Shown here: positions 8,580 through 16,456 of the stretch, piece by piece
How positions within the stretch are numbered: the first letter of the stretch is position 1
Layout: each line of letters begins with the position of its first letter
Source: Lysobacter helvus
Lineage (GTDB): Bacteria; Pseudomonadota; Gammaproteobacteria; Xanthomonadales; Xanthomonadaceae
Direction: 5' to 3'
DNA length: 64,000 nt
NCBI RefSeq assembly: GCF_018406645.1
Contig: NZ_AP024546.1
Span: 1,612,001-1,676,000, forward strand
Made by a program: the position numbers and the translations under genes
The notes under the pieces: model-generated
Told to the model about the DNA's origin: nothing
Database searches by the model: none
The model's input: the letters and a program-made list of their open reading frames with translations, nothing else

Positions 8580-8909
8580 TCAGTTCGCGAGGCGGCGCGT
8601 CAGGAAGTAGTAGGCGAGGTTGCCCACGCCCGTGGCGAGCGCCAGGACCGCGATCACGCCGGGGGTGATTTCTTCCCAGCCGCCGACTTCGATCAGGCCG
8701 AACCCGATGCCGACCGCGACCAGCGTGACGCCCCAGCGCAGCGAGCTGTGCTTCTGGCGCATGTCTTCGCCGGCCATGATCGAGCGGACGAGGTCTTCCG
8801 AGCCATTGGCACCGATGAGCGCTTTGCGGACGCGGGCGTCCACGATCACCTTGATGACGTAGGCGATGGCGAGGAACAGGGTGATGGGAATCAGGATTTC
8901 GAAGTTCAT
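8580..8909 (-). CDS. Small membrane protein, DUF6249-like
   Basis: A 109-residue integral membrane protein: hydrophobic helix at about residues 4-22, a soluble charged segment with MAGEDMRQKHSSLRWG, then two more helices (about 59-78 and 83-102), ending YYFLTRRLAN. The pattern resembles small sigma-factor-linked membrane proteins I know as DUF6249, but the assignment is by recall only. It is divergent from the ECF sigma gene, and the GGGACC repeat lies between them. The ATG at 8909 gives a start right before the first helix; the open frame further upstream is repeat sequence. Confidence 0.65.
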   Translation of the reverse strand: MNFEILIPITLFLAIAYVIKVIVDARVRKALIGANGSEDLVRSIMAGEDMRQKHSSLRWGVTLVAVGIGFGLIEVGGWEEITPGVIAVLALATGVGNLAYYFLTRRLAN

Positions 8910-8974
8910 GTGGGCCGCTCTGGCTGGTGGGTACGGAACGGGAGATACAGCGTGGGGCGTCGTGGTTGCAGAAG

Positions 8975-9062
8975 CCGGGACCGGGGACCAGGGACCGGGG
9001 ACCAAAAGCAGAGCGGATCGCTTCGGCCGTTCCCTGGTCCCTGGTCCCCGGTCCCCGGTCCC
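8975..9062. repeat. GGGACC-rich palindromic intergenic repeat
   Basis: Two oppositely oriented arms made of GGGACC/GGGGACC units: left arm 8975-9003, right arm 9032-9062. They surround a short centre containing AGCGGATCGCTT-like sequence. The arms can pair over about 25 bp with small offsets. I recall similar elements scattered between genes of Lysobacter and relatives, so this is most likely a family-specific mobile or REP-like repeat. It lies in the divergent promoter region of the DUF6249-like gene and the ECF sigma gene. Confidence 0.8.
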
Positions 9063-9101
9063 GTTGCAACCGATCACGCCGAAGGCGTATCCAGACCTTT
9101 C

Positions 9102-9737
9102 ATGGATGGAGGTCCCCGCCTGAATTCCGTCGCGCCCGCCCCGGACGCCGCCCCCGACCGCCTGGCTTCCCTGGCGGCCGACCGGGCGCTCGTGGACGCG
9201 GTGCAGGCCGGCGAGCGCGGGGCCTTCGAGCGCCTGGTCAAGCAATACCAGGGCCTGTGCTTCCACATCATCCAGCGCATGGTCCGGCAGCCGGACGACA
9301 CGCGGGAGCTGTGCCAGGACGCGTTCCTGCGCGTGCACAAGTATTTGCACCAGTACCGCGGCGAGAGCTCGCTGCAGGGCTGGATCGGGCAGGTCGCCTA
9401 TTCGGTCGCCAAGCGGCACCTGGAGCGCAAGCGCATCCCGCTGCAGGATGCGGCCGACCCGGAAGCGCACCAGGCGCTGCTCGAAAACGTGGGCGATGGC
9501 TTCGACCTGGAAGGCGCGACCGCCGACGAGGAATCCGCACGCTGCCTCCACGCGGAAATCGAGAAGCTGCCGCCCATGCAGCGCACGCTGCTCACCCTGT
9601 ATCACCTGGATGAAGTCCCGATCGCCGAGATCGCCGCGATGACCGGTCTCGCCGAAGGCACCATCAAGAGTCATCTGTTCCGCAGCCGACAGCGCCTGCG
9701 CCAGGCCCTGGAAGCGCGGATGGGAGCCACCGCATGA
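9102..9737 (+). CDS. ECF-type RNA polymerase sigma factor
   Basis: A sigma-70 family factor of about 211 residues. The region 2 block covers AFERLVKQYQGLCFHIIQRM and ELCQDAFLRVHKYLHQYRGE. The region 4 block covers LPPMQRTLLTLYHLDEVPIA and MTGLAEGTIKSHLFRSRQRL, which binds the -35 element. The start is unsettled: the ATG at 9102 has no ribosome site, whereas an in-frame CTG at 9120 has a perfect GGAGG seven bases before it. Its stop overlaps the next start (ATGA), so it is coupled to a two-helix membrane protein that could act as its regulator. The target regulon is unknown. Confidence 0.87.
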   Translation: MDGGPRLNSVAPAPDAAPDRLASLAADRALVDAVQAGERGAFERLVKQYQGLCFHIIQRMVRQPDDTRELCQDAFLRVHKYLHQYRGESSLQGWIGQVAYSVAKRHLERKRIPLQDAADPEAHQALLENVGDGFDLEGATADEESARCLHAEIEKLPPMQRTLLTLYHLDEVPIAEIAAMTGLAEGTIKSHLFRSRQRLRQALEARMGATA

Positions 9738-10180
9738 ACACCGAACACTTCGATCCCCGCGACGAACTGGAATGGCAGGCGCAGGAACGCGCACGCCTCG
9801 CCGCGCGCGCCGGCATGCCCGCCACCGACGATCCGCTGGCCGATCGTTATCGCGTCATGGCGGAGGTATTGCGCGGGCCGTTGCCGGATGCGTTGCCGGT
9901 CGATTTCGCTGCACAGGTCGCGCGTCGCGCCTCGATGGGCGCGCAGGCCGATGCGCGTTTCGAAAGCATCCTCATGCGGACGATCCTCGCGGTATTCGGG
10001 CTTTCGGCCGCCGTGGTGGTGGCGGTGTACGGCCATGCATGGGTCGCGCCGATCCTCGAGGCGCTGAAGCTGGACTCGGCCGTGGCGGTGAACTGGGCGC
10101 TCGCGCTCGGCGCCTGCATCGGGGCGTCGTGGCTCACCGACCAGCTCCGCAAGCACTGGCACGCACCGCACGCCGCGTAA
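9734..10180 (+). CDS. Sigma-factor-coupled membrane protein (possible anti-sigma)
   Basis: A 148-residue protein with a cytoplasmic-type N-terminal half rich in Arg, Ala and Glu (residues 1-75) and two hydrophobic helices (about 82-104 and 115-135). It overlaps the ECF sigma stop by four bases (ATGA), the usual arrangement for anti-sigma factors. No zinc-binding HxxxCxxC motif is present, so it is not a classical ZAS anti-sigma; the role is inferred from position. The last residues are a short charged tail (LRKHWHAPHAA). Confidence 0.7.
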   Translation: MNTEHFDPRDELEWQAQERARLAARAGMPATDDPLADRYRVMAEVLRGPLPDALPVDFAAQVARRASMGAQADARFESILMRTILAVFGLSAAVVVAVYGHAWVAPILEALKLDSAVAVNWALALGACIGASWLTDQLRKHWHAPHAA

Positions 10181-10190
10181 ACTGCGCGGC

Positions 10191-11234
10191 ATGACCTTGC
10201 CCGCCACGCGCGACCACGACCCCGCGCTCGAAGTCCTCTTCCACGCCATCGACACCGGCGCGCTGCCCTGGCCGCGCACCGGCGGCGCCTTGTTCCTGCG
10301 CGCGCGCGACGGTTGGCCGCTGCATGCCGCCGGCCGCACGGGCCTGGTGTGCGAACAGACGTTCAAGCCCGCATTCGATGCATTGCAGCGATCGCAACTG
10401 ATGGTGCAGGCCGATCCGGTGACCGATCGCTTCCCGCTGGTGCTGGTGCTGCCGCCGCGACAGCGCGATGAAGCGCGTGCGTTGTTCGCGCGCGCGGTGT
10501 CGCAATGCACGGACGATGGCGTGGTGCTGGCCTGCATGCAGAACGACGAAGGCGCGAAGACGGGACAGTCGGACCTGGCGAAACTGGCCGGCCCGGTGTC
10601 GGTGTTGTCGAAGCAGCATTGCCGCGTGTTCTGGACGACGGCGCTGGCGATCGACGAAACGTTGCGCGCGGAATGGCGCGACCTCGACGCACCGCGTGCG
10701 ATCGTCGATGGGCGTTACACCAGCCGGCCCGGGCTGTTCGCGTGGGACCGCATCGATCCGGCGTCCGCCTTGCTCGTGAAGCATTTGCCCGCCGACCTCG
10801 CGGGGCGGGGTGCGGATCTCGGTGCAGGCTGGGGCTATCTCGCGACGGAAGTCTTCGCCCGTGCACCGAAGGTCACCGCGCTCGACCTGTACGAAGCCGA
10901 GGCGCGCGCGCTGGACCTGGCGCGCACCAATCTCGCCGGCGAACCGCGCGCCACGTTCCATTGGTCCGACGTGGGCGAAGGCCTGCCGCGTCGCAATTAC
11001 GACTTCATCGTAAGCAATCCGCCGTTCCATGCGCACGGGCGCGCGGACCGGCCCGACATCGGGCGACGCTTCATCACCGCGGCCGCCGATGCGTTGCGTC
11101 CCGGCGGGCGGTTGTTCCTCGTCGCCAATCGGCACTTGCCGTACGAATCGGTGCTCGACGCGCGCTTCGGCACGACGCGCACGCTGGCGCAAGCCGGCGG
11201 TTTCAAGGTGGTCGAAGCGGTGCGCGGCAAATGA
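10191..11234 (+). CDS. rsmC: RsmC-like 16S rRNA guanine-N2 methyltransferase
   Basis: A 347-residue class I SAM-dependent methyltransferase with an N-terminal pseudo-catalytic half and a C-terminal catalytic half, as in RsmC/RlmG. Seen: SAM motif DLGAGWGYL (209-217), acidic residue after motif II in ALDLYEAEARAL, and the base-methylation motif NPPF (276-279). RsmC methylates G1207 of 16S rRNA, RlmG G1835 of 23S rRNA; the close link to rsuA, another small-subunit rRNA modifier, favours RsmC. The stop overlaps the rsuA start (ATGA), so the two are cotranslated. Confidence 0.82.
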   Translation: MTLPATRDHDPALEVLFHAIDTGALPWPRTGGALFLRARDGWPLHAAGRTGLVCEQTFKPAFDALQRSQLMVQADPVTDRFPLVLVLPPRQRDEARALFARAVSQCTDDGVVLACMQNDEGAKTGQSDLAKLAGPVSVLSKQHCRVFWTTALAIDETLRAEWRDLDAPRAIVDGRYTSRPGLFAWDRIDPASALLVKHLPADLAGRGADLGAGWGYLATEVFARAPKVTALDLYEAEARALDLARTNLAGEPRATFHWSDVGEGLPRRNYDFIVSNPPFHAHGRADRPDIGRRFITAAADALRPGGRLFLVANRHLPYESVLDARFGTTRTLAQAGGFKVVEAVRGK

Positions 11235-11932
11235 AACTGGTCAAGCACCTGGCGAACCTGGGCTACGGCAGCCGCAAGGAAGTGGCGTGGATGTTCCGCG
11301 AGGGACGCATCACCGATGCGCAAGGCGAAGTGTTGTACGCGGACGACCAACCGGCGCACGACGACGTGCGCGTGGACGGCGAACCGCTCGATCTGCCACC
11401 CGGCATCCTGCTGATGCTGCACAAGCCGACCGGCTACACGTGCTCGACGAAGGACAAGGGCCGCATCGTCTACGACCTGTTGCCGCCGCGTTTCCGGTTG
11501 CGCGCGCCGTTGCTGTCGACGGTGGGGCGCCTGGATCGCGATACCAGCGGCTTGCTGCTGATGACGGACGACGGCGGCCTGCTGCATCGCATCGTGTCGC
11601 CGAAGGCGCATTTGCCCAAGCGCTACGAAGCCACGCTCGCGCAGGACCTGCGCGGCGATGAAGCCGAATTGTTCGCCAGCGGTACGTTGATGCTGGAGGC
11701 GGAGAACACACCGTTGGCGCCCGCGACGCTCGAAGTGCGCGATGCCAGGCATGCGAGCCTGGTGCTGACCGAAGGCCGCTACCACCAGGTACGGCGCATG
11801 TTCGCGGCCGTGGGCAACCACGTCGAAGCGCTGCACCGCAGCGCGGTGGGCGGACTGACGCTCGGCGACTTGCCGGAAGGCGAATGGATCGCGCTGGACG
11901 ACGCGGATCGCGTGCGCCTGTTCACTCCCTAG
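11231..11932 (+). CDS. rsuA: 16S rRNA pseudouridine(516) synthase RsuA
   Basis: A 233-residue RsuA-family pseudouridine synthase. An N-terminal S4-like RNA-binding domain (about 1-55, LANLGYGSRKEVAWMFREG) precedes the catalytic domain. The catalytic Asp is D102 in GRLDRDTSGLLL, the same position as in E. coli RsuA. Other blocks are MLHKPTGYTCS and EGRYHQVRRMFAAVGNHVEAL. It modifies U516 in the small subunit rRNA. Start overlaps rsmC by four bases. Its stop shares the palindrome CTAG with the stop of the convergent DUF1415 gene, so the two coding regions overlap by four bases tail to tail. Confidence 0.9.
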   Translation: MKLVKHLANLGYGSRKEVAWMFREGRITDAQGEVLYADDQPAHDDVRVDGEPLDLPPGILLMLHKPTGYTCSTKDKGRIVYDLLPPRFRLRAPLLSTVGRLDRDTSGLLLMTDDGGLLHRIVSPKAHLPKRYEATLAQDLRGDEAELFASGTLMLEAENTPLAPATLEVRDARHASLVLTEGRYHQVRRMFAAVGNHVEALHRSAVGGLTLGDLPEGEWIALDDADRVRLFTP

Positions 11933-12480
11933 TCGGCGAGCAACTGCTTCCAGCCTGCCACGCCGAGTTCGCGCAACGTCTCCACGTTCCGCGCCACGAT
12001 CACGTCCGGATCCGGGAACGCGGCCACCGCCTTCGACACGCTGTCCTCGCGCAGCAGGTGCAGCGTGGGATACGGCGAACGGTTGGTGAAATTCTCCACG
12101 TCGTCCTCGCCGCTGTCGGCGAAGCGATAGTCGGGATGGAAGCTCGCCACCTGCAGCACGCCGTCCAGGTCCATCTCTTCGACCAGGCCGTCGGCGACTT
12201 CGAGGAAGTCGTTGTAGTCCAGGAAATCGCGCAGCACGTCGGGATGCACGATCAGCGTCGTGTCGATCTGCGACGGGTCGGTGTCGCGCAGCAGCGCGAG
12301 TTCTTCGCCCAGTTCGGCGAGCAGCGCGGATTCGGTCGTCGCATCGCTCAGCACGAAGCGCACCTGGTCCTTCACGTACACCGCTTTCGCGAACGGGCAG
12401 AGGTTCAAACCGATGACGGCGCGTTCGAGCCAGCGGCGGGTGTCGGCGATCGGGTCTTGCGGGGGCGTGGCGTCGGTCAT
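11929..12480 (-). CDS. DUF1415 family protein
   Basis: A 183-residue cytoplasmic protein with the family's ERAVIGLNLCPFAKAVYV near residue 20 and NRSPYPTLHLLREDSV near 135. Conserved Cys, Asp and His residues suggest an enzyme, but no activity is established for DUF1415. It has no signal or membrane segment. It is convergent with rsuA and shares a CTAG stop overlap; the Fpg/Nei gene lies upstream on the same strand with ten bases between, so these two are probably one transcript. Confidence 0.88.
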   Translation of the reverse strand: MTDATPPQDPIADTRRWLERAVIGLNLCPFAKAVYVKDQVRFVLSDATTESALLAELGEELALLRDTDPSQIDTTLIVHPDVLRDFLDYNDFLEVADGLVEEMDLDGVLQVASFHPDYRFADSGEDDVENFTNRSPYPTLHLLREDSVSKAVAAFPDPDVIVARNVETLRELGVAGWKQLLAD

Positions 12481-12490
12481 GCCGCGCAGT

Positions 12491-13234
12491 CTAGCGATAC
12501 AGGCGCTGGCACGTGTCGCACCAGAACGCGCGCCGGCGGGCGCGGCCGAGGTGCTTGCGGTAGCTCAGCGGCGTGCCGTCGCGCGGGCAGGTCTTCTTCG
12601 TGTGCACCTGGTAGTGCTTGCGCAGCACGAAGGCCTTCTTCCATTCGTAGAAGTCGAAGCTGTAGTCGCGCGCTTCCCGGATGAGTTCGCCGAGCTTGCG
12701 CGAGGGCAGGGCGCCGATCTCGCTCTCGGGGTGCACGCGGATGCGATGCAGCACTTCGTTCTTGATGATGTTGCCCACGCCGGCGAAGACGTCCTGGTCG
12801 AGCAGCGCGTCGGCGGCCAGCGTGTCCGGGCGCAGCGCGAGCTTGCGGCGTGCGGCGCGCGGGTTCCAGGCGTCGGCCATCACGTCGCCGCTCCAGTCGT
12901 ATACGTCGTCGAGGTCGCCCTCGATGTACTTGCACGAACACGCGTAGAAGTTCAGCTCCCGCCCCTTGGCGAACCCGAGGCTCAGGCGCGGGTTGGCGTT
13001 CTCCTTGCGCTCGTCGATGCGGTAGCTGCCGAACAGCAGGAAGTGCACGCGCAGCGCGAAGCCCGGGAACACGAGCAGGAAATGCTTGCCCCAGCTGCAC
13101 ACGGCCAGCAGCGTCTTGCCTTGCATGCGCGCGATGTCGATGACGCGGGTGTTGCCTTCCACGCGCAGCACCTTTCGGCCGGCGAAGTCCGCGGCCTGCT
13201 CGCGCAGGATGACGATGGAGGGACCTTCGGGCAT
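12491..13234 (-). CDS. Fpg/Nei-family DNA glycosylase
   Basis: A 247-residue base-excision repair glycosylase/AP lyase. The N-terminal catalytic Pro2-Glu3 (MPEGPS) is intact. The helix-two-turn-helix segment is QDVFAGVGNIIKNEVLHRI. The C-terminal zinc finger begins TCPRDG and ends FWCDTCQRL: the first pair reads Cys-Pro-Arg-Asp instead of CxxC, so only three Cys remain, and Asp or a nearby His may replace the fourth ligand. This variant occurs in one Nei-like branch as I recall, so loss of activity is not implied. Substrate preference (oxidised purines or pyrimidines) cannot be decided from sequence. Confidence 0.85.
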   Translation of the reverse strand: MPEGPSIVILREQAADFAGRKVLRVEGNTRVIDIARMQGKTLLAVCSWGKHFLLVFPGFALRVHFLLFGSYRIDERKENANPRLSLGFAKGRELNFYACSCKYIEGDLDDVYDWSGDVMADAWNPRAARRKLALRPDTLAADALLDQDVFAGVGNIIKNEVLHRIRVHPESEIGALPSRKLGELIREARDYSFDFYEWKKAFVLRKHYQVHTKKTCPRDGTPLSYRKHLGRARRRAFWCDTCQRLYR

Positions 13235-13311
13235 CGCCGCAGGCTGCCGATTCGCGCGTGGCGGCCGCGTGCAGGTGGCGGGCGGGGCGTCGATGCCGCA
13301 AGCTGTCGCGC

Positions 13312-14205
13312 ATGGACGCGTCGCTCCCCCACGACACCCGCCGCCTGCGCGCGGTGGGCCTGATGCTCGCCGCCGTCGCGCTGTTCGCGGTGATGGACTC
13401 GATGCTCAAGCTGCTTTCGGCGCACTACCCGGCGTTCCAGGTGGCGACGCTGCGCGGTGCCTCGTCGTTGCCGCTGGTGCTGGCGTGGGCGGCGGCCACC
13501 ACGGGCCTGCGCCCGTTGTTCCAGGTGCGCTGGTCGTTGCACCTGCTGCGCGGCGTGCTCGGCATCGCGATGATGGCGAGCTTCGTCTACGCGCTGCGCT
13601 CCCTGCCGTTGTCGACGGCGTATTCGATCTTCTTCGTCGCCCCATTGCTGATCACCGCGTTGTCCGTGCCGTTCCTCGGCGAACACGTCGGCCCGCGGCG
13701 CTGGACCGCGATCGCGATCGGCCTGGTCGGCGTGCTGGTGGTGTTGCGACCGACGGGCGAGGGCGTGTTGAGCATGGCCGGCGTGGCCGTGCTGTTCGCG
13801 GCGTTGTCGTACGCGGTGTCCGCGATCACCGTGCGCCTGCTGGCGAAGACCGACACCATCCAGGCCATGATGGTCTGGCTGCTCGCGCTGATGGCGCTCG
13901 GTGCAGGCGTGCTGGCGATTCCCGACTGGCAACCGGTGCAGCGCGAACACTGGCCGCTGATCGCGGGCCTGGGCGTGGCCGGTGCGCTGGGGCAGTACGC
14001 GATCACGCTCGCGTTCAAGTGGGGCGAGGCGTCGTTGATCGCGCCGCTGGAATACACCGCCCTCGTGTGGGGCGTCGCGCTGGATCTCGCGCTGTGGGGC
14101 GTGCTCCCGGACAAGGTCACGTGGATCGGCGCGGGCATCATCGTCGCTAGCGGCCTCTACCTGCTGCGACGCGAAGCGGTGCACGTGGAATCGGAGCATC
14201 CGTAA
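13312..14205 (+). CDS. EamA/DMT-family transporter
   Basis: A 297-residue membrane protein with about ten hydrophobic helices arranged as two EamA repeats (roughly 15-145 and 155-285), the drug/metabolite transporter topology. Typical segments are YALRSLPLSTAYSIFFVAPL and APLEYTALVWGVALD. The substrate is unknown. The ATG at 13312 begins at the end of a short leader that lacks a good ribosome site; starting further upstream adds an unlikely Arg-rich segment. It is divergent from the glycosylase gene (77 bases between) and convergent with ompW. Confidence 0.85.
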   Translation: MDASLPHDTRRLRAVGLMLAAVALFAVMDSMLKLLSAHYPAFQVATLRGASSLPLVLAWAAATTGLRPLFQVRWSLHLLRGVLGIAMMASFVYALRSLPLSTAYSIFFVAPLLITALSVPFLGEHVGPRRWTAIAIGLVGVLVVLRPTGEGVLSMAGVAVLFAALSYAVSAITVRLLAKTDTIQAMMVWLLALMALGAGVLAIPDWQPVQREHWPLIAGLGVAGALGQYAITLAFKWGEASLIAPLEYTALVWGVALDLALWGVLPDKVTWIGAGIIVASGLYLLRREAVHVESEHP

Positions 14206-14209
14206 AAGA

Positions 14210-14231
14210 GAACGGGCCCGAAGGCCCGTTC
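14210..14231. terminator. Terminator hairpin between convergent genes
   Basis: A perfect 9-bp stem (GAACGGGCC / GGCCCGTTC) with a CGAA loop. Reading the minus strand it is followed by TCTTTTA, so it most likely ends ompW. It also follows the EamA stop on the plus strand. Confidence 0.75.
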
Positions 14232-14255
14232 CCGTGTCACTGCGTGTGCGGGCTT

Positions 14256-14897
14256 TTAGAAGCGCGCACCCACGCCCACGCCCACCACGATCGGATCCAG
14301 CTGCAACTGGCCCACCTTGGCGCCGTTGACCGTCACGTCCGAATCGCCCTTCATGTAACGCGCATCGGCACGCGCGAACCACGTGTCGGTGATGTTGAAG
14401 TCAGCACCCACGGTCGCGATCGCGCCCTTCGGCGTATCGAAGCCGACGTGCTGGCCGCCCGCGACGGTGGGGTCGAACGTCTCGCTGTCGATGTTCGCCT
14501 GGTAGTAGCCCAGGCCCACGAACGGACGGATCGGCTGCGCGGCGTTGCCGAAGTGGTACTGGCCGCTCACCGCGATGGGCTGCTGCTTGATGGTGCCGTG
14601 GCCGGTGGAAAGATTCACGTCGTGCGCGTACTTGTCGGGCGTGCCCCACAGTTCGACGCCGACGTTGTCGTTGACCATCCACGTACCGCTCAACGTCGCG
14701 GCGCCCTTGCCGTCGAGGTCGACGGCGCTGCCACCCACGTTGCCGGGGTTGGACTTCGGGATCATGTGCGAATAGCCGACCGTCGCGTTGAAGCGCTTCG
14801 GCGCGGTGGTGGTCGCATCCTGCGCGAAGGCGGCCGGTGCGATGGCAAGCGCCGCGGCGATGGCAAGGGTTCGGGTATTGAAGAAGTGGTGCTGCAT
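14256..14897 (-). CDS. ompW: OmpW-family outer membrane protein
   Basis: A 213-residue outer membrane beta-barrel: signal peptide of about 25 residues (ending APAAFA then QD), alternating strands and a C-terminal aromatic residue (VGVGARF) as needed for BAM insertion. Blocks such as RPFVGLGYYQANID, FDTPKGAIATVGADF and FARADARYM are typical of the eight-stranded OmpW barrel, a hydrophobic-compound channel. The ATG at 14897 has GAGGAG about eight bases upstream. About 200 bases separate it from the next gene, and no clear FNR or similar site was found there. Confidence 0.88.
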   Translation of the reverse strand: MQHHFFNTRTLAIAAALAIAPAAFAQDATTTAPKRFNATVGYSHMIPKSNPGNVGGSAVDLDGKGAATLSGTWMVNDNVGVELWGTPDKYAHDVNLSTGHGTIKQQPIAVSGQYHFGNAAQPIRPFVGLGYYQANIDSETFDPTVAGGQHVGFDTPKGAIATVGADFNITDTWFARADARYMKGDSDVTVNGAKVGQLQLDPIVVGVGVGARF

Positions 14898-15095
14898 TGC
14901 GTTCTCCTCGTAAGTGTTCTTTGGAGCCCCGGGGAGATGGGGCGGCGCCATCCTCGGGGACGGCGCATGAACACCAACGGGTGATGCGTGCAGCGTGTTG
15001 CGGATGCGGCGCGGATTTTCACCGCGCCATGAAGTGGATGACGCATCGTTCAGCGCGGGGCGCGTGCATGGACGCGCGCTTCACGCCGCTATCGA

Positions 15096-15350
15096 TCACG
15101 CATCCTCGGGCGGAATGCCTTTCACCACGATCGTGTCGAACTGCACGTGGCGGAACGATGCCACGTGCGCGTGCACTTCGATCGCGGCCAGCTCGGCCAC
15201 CGGCTGCATCGCGTTGGCGACGAGGGCGGTGTCTTCGCAGGCGATGTAGGCAGGCGCGTTCGCCGGGGCCGAATACGCACCGAATCCGCCGACGACCAGC
15301 AGGCTGACTGCCATCACGCCGCGCCACAGGACATGTTGGATGGAATACAT
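15096..15350 (-). CDS. Small exported or membrane-anchored protein
   Basis: An 84-residue protein with one hydrophobic N-terminal segment (about residues 8-30, WRGVMAVSLLVVGGFGAYS) that could be a signal peptide or anchor. It continues with PAYIACEDTALVANAM, a run with a single Cys, and ends with HAHVASFRHVQFDTIVVKGI. I do not recognise a family. The ATG at 15350 has AGAGGTG upstream. It is divergent from the DUF2884 gene across a 173-base region that holds two inverted repeats. Confidence 0.6.
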   Translation of the reverse strand: MYSIQHVLWRGVMAVSLLVVGGFGAYSAPANAPAYIACEDTALVANAMQPVAELAAIEVHAHVASFRHVQFDTIVVKGIPPEDA

Positions 15351-15434
15351 GACGGCACCTCTGCGTGGCTGGGGGGTTGCCACGCCATGGAAGATGCGCC
15401 GATGCGACGCTTGGTTGCAGTGGTGGAAGTGACC

Positions 15435-15479
15435 ATGACGAGAGTCATGCCACCCACCGGCACGTGCCGATCCGGCACG
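15435..15479. promoter_or_regulatory. Two inverted repeats in a divergent promoter region
   Basis: A 5-bp repeat (ATGAC, four bases, GTCAT) at 15435-15448 and a 7-bp repeat (CGTGCCG, three bases, CGGCACG) at 15463-15479. They lie between the divergent small exported protein and DUF2884 genes and could be operators or mRNA hairpins. Confidence 0.3.
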
Positions 15480-15523
15480 CGGGTTGCATGATGCGTCCCA
15501 CGAAGGGAAAAGAGGTTGCACGG

Positions 15524-16294
15524 ATGAAGATGCCCGGCACGAAGAAAGCGTTGTGCGTTGCAGCGGCCATTGGCCTGTCCGCCGCCAGCCTGGCGGCCAG
15601 CGCGAAGGATTTCGAGTGCAAGGTCGACAGCGACTACGACCTCAGCATCACCCCGAAGTCCGTCATCCTCACCCGCAACATCGGCACGCCGAAAGCGATC
15701 GTCATGCGCAACGGCCGCCTGTTCATCGATGACAAGTGGGTGACGCTCTCCAGCCAGGACAGCGCCCGCATCGCCGAATACGAGAAGCAGGCGCGCGCCA
15801 CCATGCCGCTGGCGCAGGCCATCGGCCGCGATGCCGCCGATATCGCATTCACTACGCTGGGCGAAGTGGCCGCCGGCTTGAGCGCCACGCCGGACGAGAC
15901 CCGCGCGCACCTCGCGAAGGCCCGCGCGCAGATCGACGTGCGCCTCGCGCGCTCGGTCACCGCAAATCGTTTCAACGGCAACGATCTCGGCAAGGGCATC
16001 GCCGACGCCATCGGCGAAGCGCTGCCGGTCGTCATCGGCGACATCGTGGGCGGCGCGATCGGCGCGGCCTTCAGCGGCGACACCGCGCGCATCGACCGGC
16101 TGAACTCGATCGACAAGGAGGTCGAGCGCCGCGTCGAACCGCGCGCCAAGCTGCTGGAAGCCCGCGCGGAACAGCTCTGCCGCCGCATGGAAGCACTCGA
16201 CGAGATCGACGATGCGCTGGCCTTCCGCCTCCCCGGTGGCGATCGCCTGGACCTGCTGGACGCCAAGGTGGACATCCGCGAAGCCAAGCGCTGA
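15524..16294 (+). CDS. DUF2884 (YggN-type) periplasmic protein
   Basis: A 256-residue exported protein: a signal peptide (KMPGTKKALCVAAAIGLSAA, cleavage after ASA near residue 25), then a soluble region. The segments NGRLFIDDKWVTLSSQDSAR and the long helical C-terminal half match DUF2884/YggN, a periplasmic family of unknown role. A Gly-rich hydrophobic stretch near VVIGDIVGGAIGAAF may touch the membrane. The ATG at 15524 is chosen because GAGG sits eight bases before it; the upstream ATGs at 15488/15491 would lengthen the signal. Two hairpins follow the stop, the second with a strong T-run. Confidence 0.82.
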   Translation: MKMPGTKKALCVAAAIGLSAASLAASAKDFECKVDSDYDLSITPKSVILTRNIGTPKAIVMRNGRLFIDDKWVTLSSQDSARIAEYEKQARATMPLAQAIGRDAADIAFTTLGEVAAGLSATPDETRAHLAKARAQIDVRLARSVTANRFNGNDLGKGIADAIGEALPVVIGDIVGGAIGAAFSGDTARIDRLNSIDKEVERRVEPRAKLLEARAEQLCRRMEALDEIDDALAFRLPGGDRLDLLDAKVDIREAKR

Positions 16295-16331
16295 TCCCGA
16301 ACCCCCGGCGCCGCCCCACGCGGCGCCTTCA

Positions 16332-16361
16332 ACTCCCGTGCCCCCACGCGGGAGTTTTTTT
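16332..16361 (+). terminator. Rho-independent terminator
   Basis: Stem ACTCCCG / CGGGAGT closing a C-rich loop and followed by seven T. It ends the DUF2884 gene and separates it from aceF. A second GC-rich hairpin (GGCGCC...GGCGCC) lies just before it. Confidence 0.85.
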
Positions 16362-16456
16362 ATGGGCGTGAAATCCTCGGCGTGAAGCACTGCGGTTGGC
16401 GCACCGCGCCTTGGCGGCCACAATAGCCGTCCTTTCTCCACCCCCGCGGAATCGCC

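Noticed and set aside
14898-15095. FNR-type site upstream of ompW
   Set aside because: No TTGAT-N4-ATCAA or close variant is present in the 198 bases checked.
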